Shown: positions 6,901 to 15,588 of the stretch, piece after piece
Position numbering within the stretch: the stretch's first letter is position 1
Layout: every line of letters begins with the position of its first letter
DNA from: Symbiodinium natans
Lineage: Eukaryota > Sar > Dinophyceae > Suessiales > Symbiodiniaceae
Length of the DNA: 64,000 nt
Direction of reading: 5' to 3'
Assembly (NCBI GenBank): GCA_905221605.1
Contig: CAJNDS010000466.1
Location: forward strand, 62,001-126,000
Made by a program: the position numbers and the translations under genes
The notes under the pieces: generated by a model
What the model was told of the DNA's origin: nothing
The model's database searches: none
What the model saw: the letters and a program-made list of their open reading frames with translations, nothing else

Positions 6901-9900
6901 CACTTGTGTTACATCCCCGACACCATGCCTCACAATTCTCTATATGGTGAGCAGACAGATTGTCTAACCTTTGGGCAGTCATGTTACTTGTTAGATTTCC
7001 GTTTTTGAATTCAAATTCAAAACGACAACCACAATTACAGCATGTGTTAGTCAGCCGTTTCATAAACCACTCGTGATTGACATACTTGTCAACATCTATA
7101 ACTCTGTTGGCATTCTCATCTTGCATCTGGTAATTCTTGATCTTGGTTGATATGTATTTTGTTAAAGTTTCTTCGTTTAACTCGTTCTGGTTGGTTGCGC
7201 TTTTGAAGAACCTTACCTTGTTAAAGTCTGTGCTTCTGGTAAGGGCACACCATATCCATTCACGAGTTACTAGGTGTTTCTTCTCCCACTCATGGATTAT
7301 GATCTGACCGTCTATAGATGCACCCTGTGCTGAGTGGCATGTAGTGCAGTAGTCATATCTGAAATGCTTATCTAATGTGTATATGTCAGTAGTGAACTTC
7401 TCCTTGGATTTTACATTCTCTAGTGTAACGGCTTTGCCATTAGGGCAAACTTCGTTTGCCGTCAGTCTTGGTAGTGTCATACTTATGATCCTATACCTGT
7501 AGTTCACATTAAACCGCTGGTTTCCCAAATTTTTATACACTCTGCATATGAGTGTGTCACCCACTCCATACTTATCTGTTTTACCTAAATGCTTCCTGAT
7601 ATAATTAGACACATTCAGACATCTCATGTTGGTATAGGCGATGTTGTGTAATGCCTTTGTGACATCATCTGTCATTTTAAAGTATTTAGGCACGAACTCT
7701 TCTAATGGAATACGATGTATCCACATATCATCATACATACTGTCTAATATTTCTCTGTTTTTGTTTGCCTTTGGATCGTCCTTGGGACCAAGTCGCTTAC
7801 ACACCTTAAGCAAAATGTTATATTTAAAAATCTGATCTATACATTCATCAGAGTATTCACCAGCATTCCTTGTATTAGTCAGATCATCACACACAGGTGG
7901 AAGCTGTTTCACATCGCCTGCTCCTATGATAATTTTGTCTGGGTTGTTGTTCACAAACCCTCTTATGCAATTCAGGACGCGCAGTCCGTTCATGTAAATC
8001 TCATCAAAGACTATCACATTATACTGGCTGTGATCAAATTCAGGAAGCTTGTCTCCATCGCCCACAGGTATAGAGAAAAACTTGTTTGTCGTTACAGCAT
8101 CATCTGGTATGTTTTGTGATAGGTTGTTCTGTGGAACTACGAACAGGGTCTTGTAACCAAGTTTGCTAAAATATTTGGCAATATGTGACTTACCTCCTCC
8201 CGCATATTTAGATCGTATCATTAGAGGATTGTGTTTAACAATGTCTTCTGCAATCTGCTTGGTATCCCACTCATCTTCTATAAACAAGGTATCGTTTTTG
8301 AACACGGGTATGGGCATTAAAGTGTTCACTTTTGCCTTGTGCTCGTCTCTCGGTTCTACTATATGTTTACCCTTTTCATGTCTCCACCCGCCGATATGAT
8401 CATTGAATTGTAGAACCTTCTTTGCTAGACTGAGGTGGTCCTTCCTGATCGTAAATGCATCGGTTTTAACACTCCATACATCTATGTGGTTAGCGATCAG
8501 TGCGCTATAATCTTCATGCATTTTGTGGTTATGGTGTTGTAAAAGAAGTTCCTTTATGTAAATGTATCCATTTCGTAGAGTGGCTCTGTCAGAGACGGTC
8601 AGGCAATAATACTTTCTGTCACTCTCCTTCTCTATATACTCACCCACATCATCGTTACCATTATCTACCTCCTCATCATAAAACGATGATACCTTGTTGA
8701 TTTTTCCACCTACTTGCTGTTGATAATACAATGCCTCCCGTAGACTGTCAAAGGCATAACTTCTAGATACAGTGTTGGTGCTCTTCTCCAGTAAGCCAAA
8801 GTTCACATTAGCGATTAATTTCTTGATTTTTGTGTCCTCTGGGTATTTGTCAGAAATGTCCGTTTGCCATAATTCCTTTGTAATCTGTCTATAATCCACA
8901 TTGTATACCCTAGAGGGTTGCTTGTAGTAGATGATCTCACATTGGTTGGCATACCCTGCTAGAAACCTGCCATATACTAGATTGTAAGTCTTGTTGAAGA
9001 ACATGGTCTGTTTGTTTGCTTTTACTAGGTATAACGTGAGTTCGTGTAGTTTCCTGTGATCGTGCTTCATGTAGTCATAGTGCTTCCACACATCAAACTG
9101 AGTGAAGACAGGGATTTCTTTAATTTTGTTAAAAGCATGTGTGAATGCCTTTCTAATATCAATTTCTACCGTGTGTTCTGGCATGTAAAACATCTTGTCA
9201 TCTTTGTTTGTGTGTGGGTTGTATTGGAAATAGTGTCTGTTTATCTCACCAACTGGGTTTATCGTTCTACATTCCTTAAACAATTCCATGTCAATCTCAT
9301 TATAGTATGACTTATGCAGTGGATTAAACAAGGACTTGTTAAATACATACATTGCTTTAGACATGTTGTTGTAGATCTGCTCAGTTCTCACTGATATAGT
9401 TCCGTCAATGGAGTTGTTTACTAGGTTCTGGGTCTTAACTTTGTATTTGATGACATTCTTTTTTATCCTGAATTTAAAATTAAGTTCCGATACTATACCT
9501 GCACTGAATTTAACTTGCGGTTCGTATCCTGCCTTTTTGCTTTCATAAAAGAGCTCGGCAAGGTCATGACCATCATATATCAATGTATACTCAGTATGTT
9601 CGTTGTATTTCTTTATGTCGTTAAGTGACTGTATCATTTTACATTGAACGGGTTCGTCCTTCTCATTCAGGTGATAATCTGGTGAAGCCTTCACTGAAAT
9701 CTCATACCCAGAGTTTCTTGGTAACATCTGCCTTAATACATTCAAATTATCGGTTACTGTGTATATGTGGTTGTTCTTCACAATGGCATATAATGTTGGT
9801 ATATGATGATCTCGTTTGGGCGGGTCATACTGAAAAATCAGTCTCTCAAAAGCATTGTATATTCTGACTTGGACCCTGTAGTGCTCAAACACTTTAACCA

Positions 9901-10888
9901 TTTCCTTTATTGATGCACCTGATGTTTTAAAATCCTCTTCTGACTTACCTATCAGGGTCAACATGCTCTGTCTGGTTAGTCTGTTCTTTTCTCTGCGCTT
10001 TTCTCCCATAAGTGTGTCCTTATAGTAATCGGTTATGGTGTTCAACCAACACTGGTTTTCTTGATAATGGTTTACTTTGATTGCTTCCTTTAGTGTTTCG
10101 TATTCTGGGTTTAATGGAGTTTGTATGTATCTGTGGAACATGCTCACATGGGAGGTGTCAGTTAAATTCTCGTCCACTGGTATAAAATCAGTGTCACCAT
10201 CTACTTTGTCTACATCCTTAACTTTGATGCACACTATGTAGGAATGGACGAAGCGAAGGGTTTCCTCCATATCTGGGTCAGACATTATTGTCTTCAACAG
10301 TTTCTTGAAAACATACCTGTCTTTGGTCTCGTATTGAAACACACGTCTGCCCGATAAGTCTTCTATATAGTCTGTTGTTTGTATAGTTGCTCTCTTAGTC
10401 TCATACCAGATCGGGATTAGGGGTCTACCCTTGCTGTCTTTGAAGGATGCTTTGATGGTATCCTTGGGGAGTTTAAATTTGAAGAACATAAGGTCTACGG
10501 AATATGCATGTGTTGTTTTGGATTGTTCCGCTCTCACCCTCTTCTGTATTCGCTGAACTGCGGTCTTCTGTGTTAGTCGTCTGCGGATTTCTGTGAGTTT
10601 GTTGTCACGCTTTGCTGTTTGCATTCGTTCTCCTAGTGGTTTCTTTTCCTTGTGTTTCTCGTATACCTTGTTGTATTGGTCACTTGCCTTTTGCTTTTGT
10701 TGGTCTGTCTTGGCATTGATGAAGTTCCTTATTAGTTTGTCTGCTGTCGTGAACTGTGCTATTTTTCTGTCATCGTATAAACCGATAATATTTTTGATTT
10801 TAGTTTTGGTTGCTCTGTTAAGTCTGCCTTGATAAAAATCATACACTGTCTCTAATGCTTTTACACCGCGTTGGATGGTCTTACTCAT
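6893..10888 (-). CDS. Replication protein: OTU-like + family B DNA polymerase + SF1 helicase + Cys/His finger
   Basis: The 1,331-residue protein joins several modules. Residues 1-130 are helical and basic. At 275-380 an OTU/papain-like segment has Cys280 in ENQCWLNTI and His374 in KNNHIYTV. Family B polymerase motifs follow: motif A EIDIRKAF (Asp577), motif B KKLIANVNFG (689-698), motif C SVKTDAF (Asp810; the usual first Asp of DTDS is Lys). An SF1 helicase of RecD/Pif1 type then has Walker A AGGGKS (896-901), Walker B VIVFDE (958-963), motif III GDVKQLPPV (991-999), CHSAQGAS (1184-1191) and ALTRS (1215-1219). The C-terminus has clustered Cys/His (CCNCGC; HHIENCEAWCRGCN), like an HNH or zinc finger. 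It should copy and unwind the viral genome. The polymerase lacks a clear exonuclease motif to my eye. Fusion of both enzymes in one chain is unusual. Confidence 0.85.
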   Translation of the reverse strand: MSKTIQRGVKALETVYDFYQGRLNRATKTKIKNIIGLYDDRKIAQFTTADKLIRNFINAKTDQQKQKASDQYNKVYEKHKEKKPLGERMQTAKRDNKLTEIRRRLTQKTAVQRIQKRVRAEQSKTTHAYSVDLMFFKFKLPKDTIKASFKDSKGRPLIPIWYETKRATIQTTDYIEDLSGRRVFQYETKDRYVFKKLLKTIMSDPDMEETLRFVHSYIVCIKVKDVDKVDGDTDFIPVDENLTDTSHVSMFHRYIQTPLNPEYETLKEAIKVNHYQENQCWLNTITDYYKDTLMGEKRREKNRLTRQSMLTLIGKSEEDFKTSGASIKEMVKVFEHYRVQVRIYNAFERLIFQYDPPKRDHHIPTLYAIVKNNHIYTVTDNLNVLRQMLPRNSGYEISVKASPDYHLNEKDEPVQCKMIQSLNDIKKYNEHTEYTLIYDGHDLAELFYESKKAGYEPQVKFSAGIVSELNFKFRIKKNVIKYKVKTQNLVNNSIDGTISVRTEQIYNNMSKAMYVFNKSLFNPLHKSYYNEIDMELFKECRTINPVGEINRHYFQYNPHTNKDDKMFYMPEHTVEIDIRKAFTHAFNKIKEIPVFTQFDVWKHYDYMKHDHRKLHELTLYLVKANKQTMFFNKTYNLVYGRFLAGYANQCEIIYYKQPSRVYNVDYRQITKELWQTDISDKYPEDTKIKKLIANVNFGLLEKSTNTVSRSYAFDSLREALYYQQQVGGKINKVSSFYDEEVDNGNDDVGEYIEKESDRKYYCLTVSDRATLRNGYIYIKELLLQHHNHKMHEDYSALIANHIDVWSVKTDAFTIRKDHLSLAKKVLQFNDHIGGWRHEKGKHIVEPRDEHKAKVNTLMPIPVFKNDTLFIEDEWDTKQIAEDIVKHNPLMIRSKYAGGGKSHIAKYFSKLGYKTLFVVPQNNLSQNIPDDAVTTNKFFSIPVGDGDKLPEFDHSQYNVIVFDEIYMNGLRVLNCIRGFVNNNPDKIIIGAGDVKQLPPVCDDLTNTRNAGEYSDECIDQIFKYNILLKVCKRLGPKDDPKANKNREILDSMYDDMWIHRIPLEEFVPKYFKMTDDVTKALHNIAYTNMRCLNVSNYIRKHLGKTDKYGVGDTLICRVYKNLGNQRFNVNYRYRIISMTLPRLTANEVCPNGKAVTLENVKSKEKFTTDIYTLDKHFRYDYCTTCHSAQGASIDGQIIIHEWEKKHLVTREWIWCALTRSTDFNKVRFFKSATNQNELNEETLTKYISTKIKNYQMQDENANRVIDVDKYVNHEWFMKRLTNTCCNCGCRFEFEFKNGNLTSNMTAQRLDNLSAHHIENCEAWCRGCNTSAK

Positions 10889-11025
10889 GTCAATATAATT
10901 AGACTATAAAATAATTTTATGTTTAAATGTTTTTCTGAAGATAAGTTTTGAAAACTAAATATTTTTTGGGAAATTCTGTTCAGAAAATTCACTTAAAGAA
11001 ATATTATAATATATAGTATAGTAAT
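10889..11025. promoter_or_regulatory. Divergent AT-rich promoter region, replication gene / right gene block
   Basis: This 137-bp AT-rich gap separates the minus-strand replication gene from the plus-strand gene at 11,026. It holds TTAAAGAAA at 10,993-11,001, the core of the 15-bp element seen before two other viral genes, and a run of AT steps (ATATTATAATATATAGTATA) just before the plus-strand ATG. No ORF was seen. Confidence 0.45.
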
Positions 11026-11337
11026 ATGTCTATGAAAACCCCAGAGGATATGACCATGGAAGAGATAAGAGAACAGTTGGCAATTTACAACCGACTGTAT
11101 TACTACAAGCGAAGACAAGAAGAAGGATATATGCAGAAAAAACGCGATTCTGCCTTGAAGTGCATTCAAAAGAAGAAGTTAAAGCAATATCTAAAAGACA
11201 ACAATATCAATACCACAATAGAAGATTTAACCGAAGAGCAACTGGCAGAATTCAACAGCAGTCAGAATAAGAAAGGACCGAAGTATGACGTGAATAATGT
11301 TAAAGTTGTGATGCCCATGAAAGCAGAAGAATGCTGA
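11026..11337 (+). CDS. Small charged hypothetical viral protein
   Basis: The 103-residue protein is highly charged and probably helical throughout (MEEIREQLAIYNRLYYYKRR near the N-terminus, KKKLKQYLKDNNINTTIEDL in the middle). No domain was recognised. It precedes the integrase by 47 bp on the same strand. Its TGA stop is the first base triplet of a 9-bp hairpin arm, a layout seen at other viral gene ends. It may be a partner of the integrase or replication protein, but only position suggests this. Confidence 0.55.
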   Translation: MSMKTPEDMTMEEIREQLAIYNRLYYYKRRQEEGYMQKKRDSALKCIQKKKLKQYLKDNNINTTIEDLTEEQLAEFNSSQNKKGPKYDVNNVKVVMPMKAEEC

Positions 11338-11364
11338 TTTAATTTTAGAAATAAGATTAAATCA
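11335..11364 (+). terminator. 9-bp hairpin beginning at the stop codon
   Basis: TGATTTAAT (11,335-11,343) pairs exactly with ATTAAATCA (11,356-11,364) around a 12-nt loop. The TGA of the upstream gene is the first three bases of the arm. Likely transcript 3'-end signal. Confidence 0.5.
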
Positions 11365-11384
11365 ATATTTTGTATTGTAGTTAT

Positions 11385-12293
11385 ATGAGTAAACAAGAAA
11401 TAATTAATGATGTGTATTACGATCGCGCGGGATATGGGAGCAGACAGAGGACCTTAAAGGAAGCACGGGAGAAAGATAAAAGCATAACTATTGACGATGT
11501 CAATGAGTTTTTCAAGAAGAACGTGGAGGCAAAAAGAAAACCTGTGGGACAGAACAGTTTTATAGCACCACATTCGGCATACGAGTATCAAATGGACTTG
11601 TTTTTTATAAATGATCTGGAAGATCAAAAGTTTAAGGTTGGTATGATCATGATAGATGTCTTTGATAAGTTTATGCATGTCGTAGCAATAAAAGGTAAAA
11701 AAGAAGAGGATTTAGCGAGTGGTATGATTGAGTGTTTGCATAAGATGGGGAAAAAACCTAAAATATTCTATACGGATGATGAAGGCGCTCTGTCTAAAGA
11801 AGCTATTCAAACATATTTAAAGGAACAGAAGATAGAGCACCATAGGACAAGGGCTCACGCAAATTTCAGTGAGAGGGCGATCAGAACTTTCAAGGACATG
11901 TTATATAAACGAGTTGAAGCTGACGAGAAAAAAGGGAAAAGTAATATTCAATGGGCTGATTATATTCACGAGATATTGCTGACATATAACAACCAGATGA
12001 TACATTCCGCTACAAAATTCACGCCGAAAGAGGCGCGGAAACCGAGTAACGAATTAAGCGTCAGGTTGAATATTGCCAGTAGTGGTAAACGTAATAGGAT
12101 ATATCCGGATATTAACAAGGGTGACGAAGTCAAGATATTCAGGAAGCGAAAACCGAATGAGAAGGAAAGGGTCGGAAATTTCAGTAAAGATGTGTATACC
12201 ATAGAAAGAATAGAGAAGAAATTAAGTCAAAGTTACTATTATGTAGAAGGGCAAACAAGACCATATTTACGTTTTGAATTATTAAAGGTGTAA
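11385..12293 (+). CDS. Retroviral-type (rve) integrase of Polinton family
   Basis: The 302-residue enzyme has the DDE triad of rve integrases: Asp71 in YQMDLFFIND, Asp131 in FYTDDEGAL and Glu163 in ANFSERAIRTFK (31 residues apart). It catalyses insertion of the viral DNA ends into host DNA. The N-terminal 60 residues are helical without the HHCC zinc knuckle. The C-terminus (VYTIERIEKK...PYLRFELLKV) resembles the SH3/chromo-like DNA-binding tail of polinton and retrotransposon integrases. The ATG at 11,385 (MSKQEII) is chosen because the only in-frame extension upstream begins at TTG. It lies 21 bp after the preceding hairpin. Presence of an intact triad argues the element could integrate by itself. 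Confidence 0.88.
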   Translation: MSKQEIINDVYYDRAGYGSRQRTLKEAREKDKSITIDDVNEFFKKNVEAKRKPVGQNSFIAPHSAYEYQMDLFFINDLEDQKFKVGMIMIDVFDKFMHVVAIKGKKEEDLASGMIECLHKMGKKPKIFYTDDEGALSKEAIQTYLKEQKIEHHRTRAHANFSERAIRTFKDMLYKRVEADEKKGKSNIQWADYIHEILLTYNNQMIHSATKFTPKEARKPSNELSVRLNIASSGKRNRIYPDINKGDEVKIFRKRKPNEKERVGNFSKDVYTIERIEKKLSQSYYYVEGQTRPYLRFELLKV

Positions 12294-12337
12294 AAAGGTA
12301 ATTAAGGATAAAAGAGTATATATTACTATACTAAGCA

Positions 12338-12883
12338 ATGCCAGATTATCAAAAAGGAAAAATTTACAAAATTTGGGATGACAACTACACAAAATGCTAT
12401 ATTGGAAGCACTGTAGAAGACCTTTCCAAGCGGATGACCAAGCATAGAGACAAGTATAAGCAGTATCTTCAAAGACGAACATTTAACAACACAGCATTTA
12501 AATTATTTGAAGAATTTGGAATAGAAAACTGCAAAATTGAGCTAGTGGAATTGTATCCATGCAGTTGTAAATCAGAACTAGAAGCACGGGAAGGACATCA
12601 CATACGGAACGAGGAATGTGTAAACAGAAAAGTCATGGGAAGAAGTAAGAAAGAGCATTATAGGGATAATTATGAAACCATACGAGCACAGAGGAAAGAA
12701 TACAGGGACAGAACAAAAGATCACAAACATGAAGTGGACAAAATGTATAGAAAAGAGAACAAAGAAACTATAACTGAACATCTCAAGGAAAAACGACTAT
12801 GCGAATGTGGTTGTTACATATCCGTTAGAAATATGTCTTCTCATAAGAAGTCACCGAAACACCTACAATTATTACAAGGTTAA
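12338..12883 (+). CDS. GIY-YIG nuclease-like protein with C-terminal zinc finger
   Basis: The 181-residue protein has GKIYKIWDD at residues 7-15, CYIGSTVEDL at 20-29 and the KRMTKHRDKY helix (conserved Arg and His), the core of a GIY-YIG domain. A candidate catalytic Glu follows in KSELEAREGHHI. A charged linker leads to a C-terminal Cys/His cluster (LCECGCYISVRNMSSHKKSP), which could be a zinc finger for DNA binding. It belongs to the same broad family as the gene at 921-1,286 but is only moderately similar, so it is a paralogue rather than a recent copy. It lies between the integrase and the last viral gene. The role is unknown; nicking during homing, recombination or defence against competitors are possibilities. 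Confidence 0.75.
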   Translation: MPDYQKGKIYKIWDDNYTKCYIGSTVEDLSKRMTKHRDKYKQYLQRRTFNNTAFKLFEEFGIENCKIELVELYPCSCKSELEAREGHHIRNEECVNRKVMGRSKKEHYRDNYETIRAQRKEYRDRTKDHKHEVDKMYRKENKETITEHLKEKRLCECGCYISVRNMSSHKKSPKHLQLLQG

Positions 12884-12899
12884 TATTCTTTAGAATTAA

Positions 12900-12930
12900 T
12901 TTCTTAAGAAAAGTATTTAAAGAAACAGTA
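12900..12930 (+). promoter_or_regulatory. 12-bp palindrome plus shared 15-bp upstream element (copy 2)
   Basis: TTTCTTAAGAAA at about 12,900-12,911 is a perfect palindrome just downstream of a GIY-YIG stop codon (a weaker hairpin, TTAATATTCT/AGAATTAA, overlaps that stop). TTTAAAGAAACAGTA at 12,916-12,930 is identical to the element upstream of the other GIY-YIG gene and ends 20 bp before the ATG at 12,951. Confidence 0.5.
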
Positions 12931-12950
12931 TCTATATATGTTAGAATACA

Positions 12951-13553
12951 ATGATGAAAACATTTCGTTTTGATTTTGAATGTGGAGTATGCAAAGAACA
13001 CAGAAACAGAAAGCGAGAGGTGCTGATGTGCATATTTGATGAAAATATTACTGATAATATTACCTCTTATCTTTCCTGTCATTGTTGTTCAAAAATACTA
13101 GAGTATGAGAAGATTTATAACCAAGATAAATATAACAAATTATGTAAGGCTGAAAAACAGATACATTGTATCTTTAACTTGTTTGATAAGTCATACCAAA
13201 AGTTAGAGAACAACAAGAAAAAGAAGGAGTGTTTAAAGAAAATAATAGAACGTTCGTATTTGTATAATCACGCAACCAAATTACTAATGAAGAAGTTTAT
13301 AAATGATACAGATTTGTTTCATATGTTTGACAGTTATAAGAGAAACTTTATTCTGAATACGATGGGGTATTTTAGTTTCCAATATACAGAGAGAATGAAG
13401 GAAACGGTCACATACAGAACATGCTACGAGGATTATGTTGTAGATGTGTTTAAAAGCATACTTGTGACATACATAGAAAATCAAATACACTTACGGAGAC
13501 AAAATTTTGACTTTACTACAATATGCGATTATATAGCAGATCAAAAACTGTGA
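12951..13553 (+). CDS. Cys-rich hypothetical viral protein
   Basis: The 200-residue protein has an N-terminal Cys-rich part (FECGVCKEH near residue 11, LMCIF, and SCHCCSKIL near 43-46) that may bind zinc. A long helical, Lys/Tyr/Phe-rich body follows (YKRNFILNTMGYFSFQYTER in the middle). No enzyme motif was recognised. It is the last viral gene on the right. It is preceded by the shared 15-bp element and followed at once by a 16-bp hairpin. Proximity to the integrase end suggests an accessory or host-interaction role, but this is speculative. Confidence 0.6.
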   Translation: MMKTFRFDFECGVCKEHRNRKREVLMCIFDENITDNITSYLSCHCCSKILEYEKIYNQDKYNKLCKAEKQIHCIFNLFDKSYQKLENNKKKKECLKKIIERSYLYNHATKLLMKKFINDTDLFHMFDSYKRNFILNTMGYFSFQYTERMKETVTYRTCYEDYVVDVFKSILVTYIENQIHLRRQNFDFTTICDYIADQKL

Positions 13554-13554
13554 T

Positions 13555-13593
13555 GATCATAATATTATTATTGATGTTAATAATATCATGATC
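13555..13593 (+). terminator. 16-bp hairpin right after the last viral stop codon
   Basis: GATCATAATATTATTA (13,555-13,570) pairs with TAATAATATCATGATC (13,578-13,593) with one mismatch around a 7-nt loop. The stop codon of the Cys-rich protein is at 13,551-13,553. Probable 3'-end signal and last recognisable viral feature on this side. Confidence 0.6.
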
Positions 13594-13976
13594 GTGAAAC
13601 GCTTCTTTTTAGTAACTTGATTTTATTATTTTGTTTTCTATTTGTTTTGTTGGTTTCTTGTTTTTTGTTTGTTTTTGCTCAGTGGTTTGTGTGTCTCTAT
13701 ATGTATCAACATTCTTTAATATTTAAGACCAATAAAAGCCCCAAAAATCCCTACACCATATGTGTCAAACTTGTTTGTGCGTCCATTTGTGCTTCGCTGC
13801 GATTGTGTGTGTATATGGCTTTCCTAGGGGGGCAGGGTTCGAGCATACAAAACTGCAACTAGCGACGCTGTTTTACCATCCGCGAGCATGCCGATTGCTT
13901 TGGCAGCAGGTGAAACTCTAACACACGCGGACACACATGGACCAATTGAGAATCACAGCGCCCAGTCTGAACATGT
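13594..13976. other. Virus-host junction region, no gene seen
   Basis: The first 150 bp are T/G-rich and still AT-biased; after about 13,740 composition shifts and by 13,860 it matches the host DNA. A terminal inverted repeat and target-site duplication would be expected here but cannot be confirmed without the left end. No ORF looks coding. Confidence 0.5.
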
Positions 13977-15414
13977 CTACGTGTCGCCTGCGAAGGCAGC
14001 CTCCTCTGGAAGAACTCGCTTCGGCTCCACTTCACGACACAAGCCCTGCATGAGGGTGTGCATGCGATCTTGGCATATGCCAAAGAAATTGTCACGAACA
14101 TTGGCATCTTTCGGATCAGGGAGTTCACTATGAGTCTCGTGAGCAAACTCTAATTGCATGTAAAGGCTTGCCATGAAAGGCTTTCGAAGGACGATGCTTC
14201 GCTGATGCAACTCACCAAACGTAATGGGCTGCGTCCGCAAGGCTTTCTTCTTGCTCTTGCTCTTTTTGTTGTTGCCCGTCCCCTTCGGCTCCTCTGTGAC
14301 GGGTCTTTCAAAAGGAACCGGCCGGATCAATTTCTGCTTCTTGTCCGACCACATGACAGGTTCATCATGCAGAAATGCGGCAACGTGGATTTGTAGCGTG
14401 ACTGTCGTCTCGGGTTCTGATACATCAGAAAGAGTGCCGGCGTCACTGCACAAGTGCTCGCCTGCTGCCTCCACTGGAATCAGCACCATGTGACCATCCT
14501 GGAACTGTGACTCCAATGCTTTTACCAGAAGCAGTCCATTCCGAGGATGTCGGGTCACGATGCCCAAGTCTTTTCCTTCCTTCTCCATGCTCTTCTTGTA
14601 GATGTGCTCACCCACGGGCAGGAAATAATCGGAACCAAAGTAATAATCCTTACCCCAGTCTTGAAGACACTCTGGAAAAATTTGACCCAAAACCATGCAT
14701 GAAGTTGTCCCATAATATGTTTGGCACTTGCTTTCAAACTCGGGGTCGAAGGTGGAGTGGGTGGCAGCACGGAAGCCATATAGTTGCTTTGCTATCATGG
14801 GCAAAGTTCTTCCTTGGACCTCCTGGACCCGCTTGACCTCGCCCACTTCCTGCTTGACCTCGCCCACTTCCTGCTTGACCTCGCCCACTTCCTGCAAAAC
14901 CTCGCCCAAGTCCAGTCGCAGGCTCTCGATCTTCTGTATCATACTGTCCTGACTTTGCAGGTCACTTGCACGCATGAAGCAAGACTGCAACAATTTTTCA
15001 CGAATGCACCCCAAATCCCTAAGCACCCGAACCACCAAACTAACCAAGCAATAAAACCTAGCAAGGACCAAACCTCCTAGCGTGAACTACTTAAGGGGAC
15101 TAAGTAGTGGGGATAAGCGGGGAGTTGAACCTAAAACACATAGGGCTTAACACAAGTTTCCGAACTGGCGCCTGTGATGAGCGTGACTTCGACTGCGCGA
15201 TCATCTGCTGAGCCCACTCGATGGTCTTTTGTGCCTCAGCCCTTTTCGCCTCGAGAAGCTCCGTGTATTTGTCAGTCCGTCCAGCGGCATATGCCGTTTC
15301 CAACTTCTGCTCTGCATCTTGTTTGGCTGACTTGGCTTCTGCCAACTCGGCGGTGTAGTCTGGCTCTTCCAGTCGGGCTGATTTTGAAGGCGGGGAGGAA
15401 TTCATGTCCGCCAT
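13977..15414 (-). CDS. Dinoflagellate coiled-coil protein with HNH-like domain (two or more exons)
   Basis: A first exon starting at the ATG at 15,414 (MADMNSSPPSKSARLEEPDY) encodes a Glu/Ala/Lys-rich helix to about 15,170. A second begins near 15,000 and runs to a TAG at 13,977. The second opens with three 7-residue repeats of EVGEVKQ (21-bp DNA repeats, 14,830-14,905), giving a coiled coil. Later comes GEHIYKKSM...RHPRNGLLLVKALESQF..HMVLI, which resembles HNH_2-type nuclease domains (His, then NGLLL before a helix). Such proteins are, as I recall, common in dinoflagellates. A Lys-rich patch (NNKKSKSKKK) follows. The second ORF's own upstream start is TTG, so splicing rather than a start is likely there. 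Nuclease activity is uncertain because the full catalytic set is not clear. Confidence 0.55.
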
Positions 15415-15588
15415 ATGTTCTACAAAGTTGAAACAAAAGTGCCGCGACCATGCTGTCAAGTTGTCAAGTCGACCTGCCTTAGCAGACCTTAAAATTGTAG
15501 CTGTGTGAGATTAAATGAGTTTGCCATGATCATCACGACATGTTGAGCAAAGCACCTGTGATGCATCACAACTCTGACCTTAGGGAAT

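Larger units (their letters stand above)
1..13600. mobile_element. Endogenous polinton-like virus (provirus), left end outside window
   Basis: This AT-rich, intron-free block carries the hallmark genes of Polintons/Mavericks and polinton-like viruses: DJR major capsid protein, penton-like single-jelly-roll protein, class 3 lipase, family B polymerase fused to an SF1 helicase, rve integrase, fibre and GIY-YIG proteins. Genes are short-spaced and change strand in blocks, unlike the GC-richer, intron-containing DNA to the right. A packaging ATPase and a cysteine protease, normal in this group, are not seen and may lie beyond the left edge. The right boundary falls between the last viral hairpin (13,593) and the first host gene (13,977). 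No terminal inverted repeat can be confirmed because only one end is in view. Family membership comes from gene content; integration is inferred from the junction. Confidence 0.85.

Noticed and set aside
11370..11384. Five-residue N-terminal extension of the integrase
   Set aside because: It would start at TTG; the ATG at 11,385 is the better start for a eukaryotic virus.
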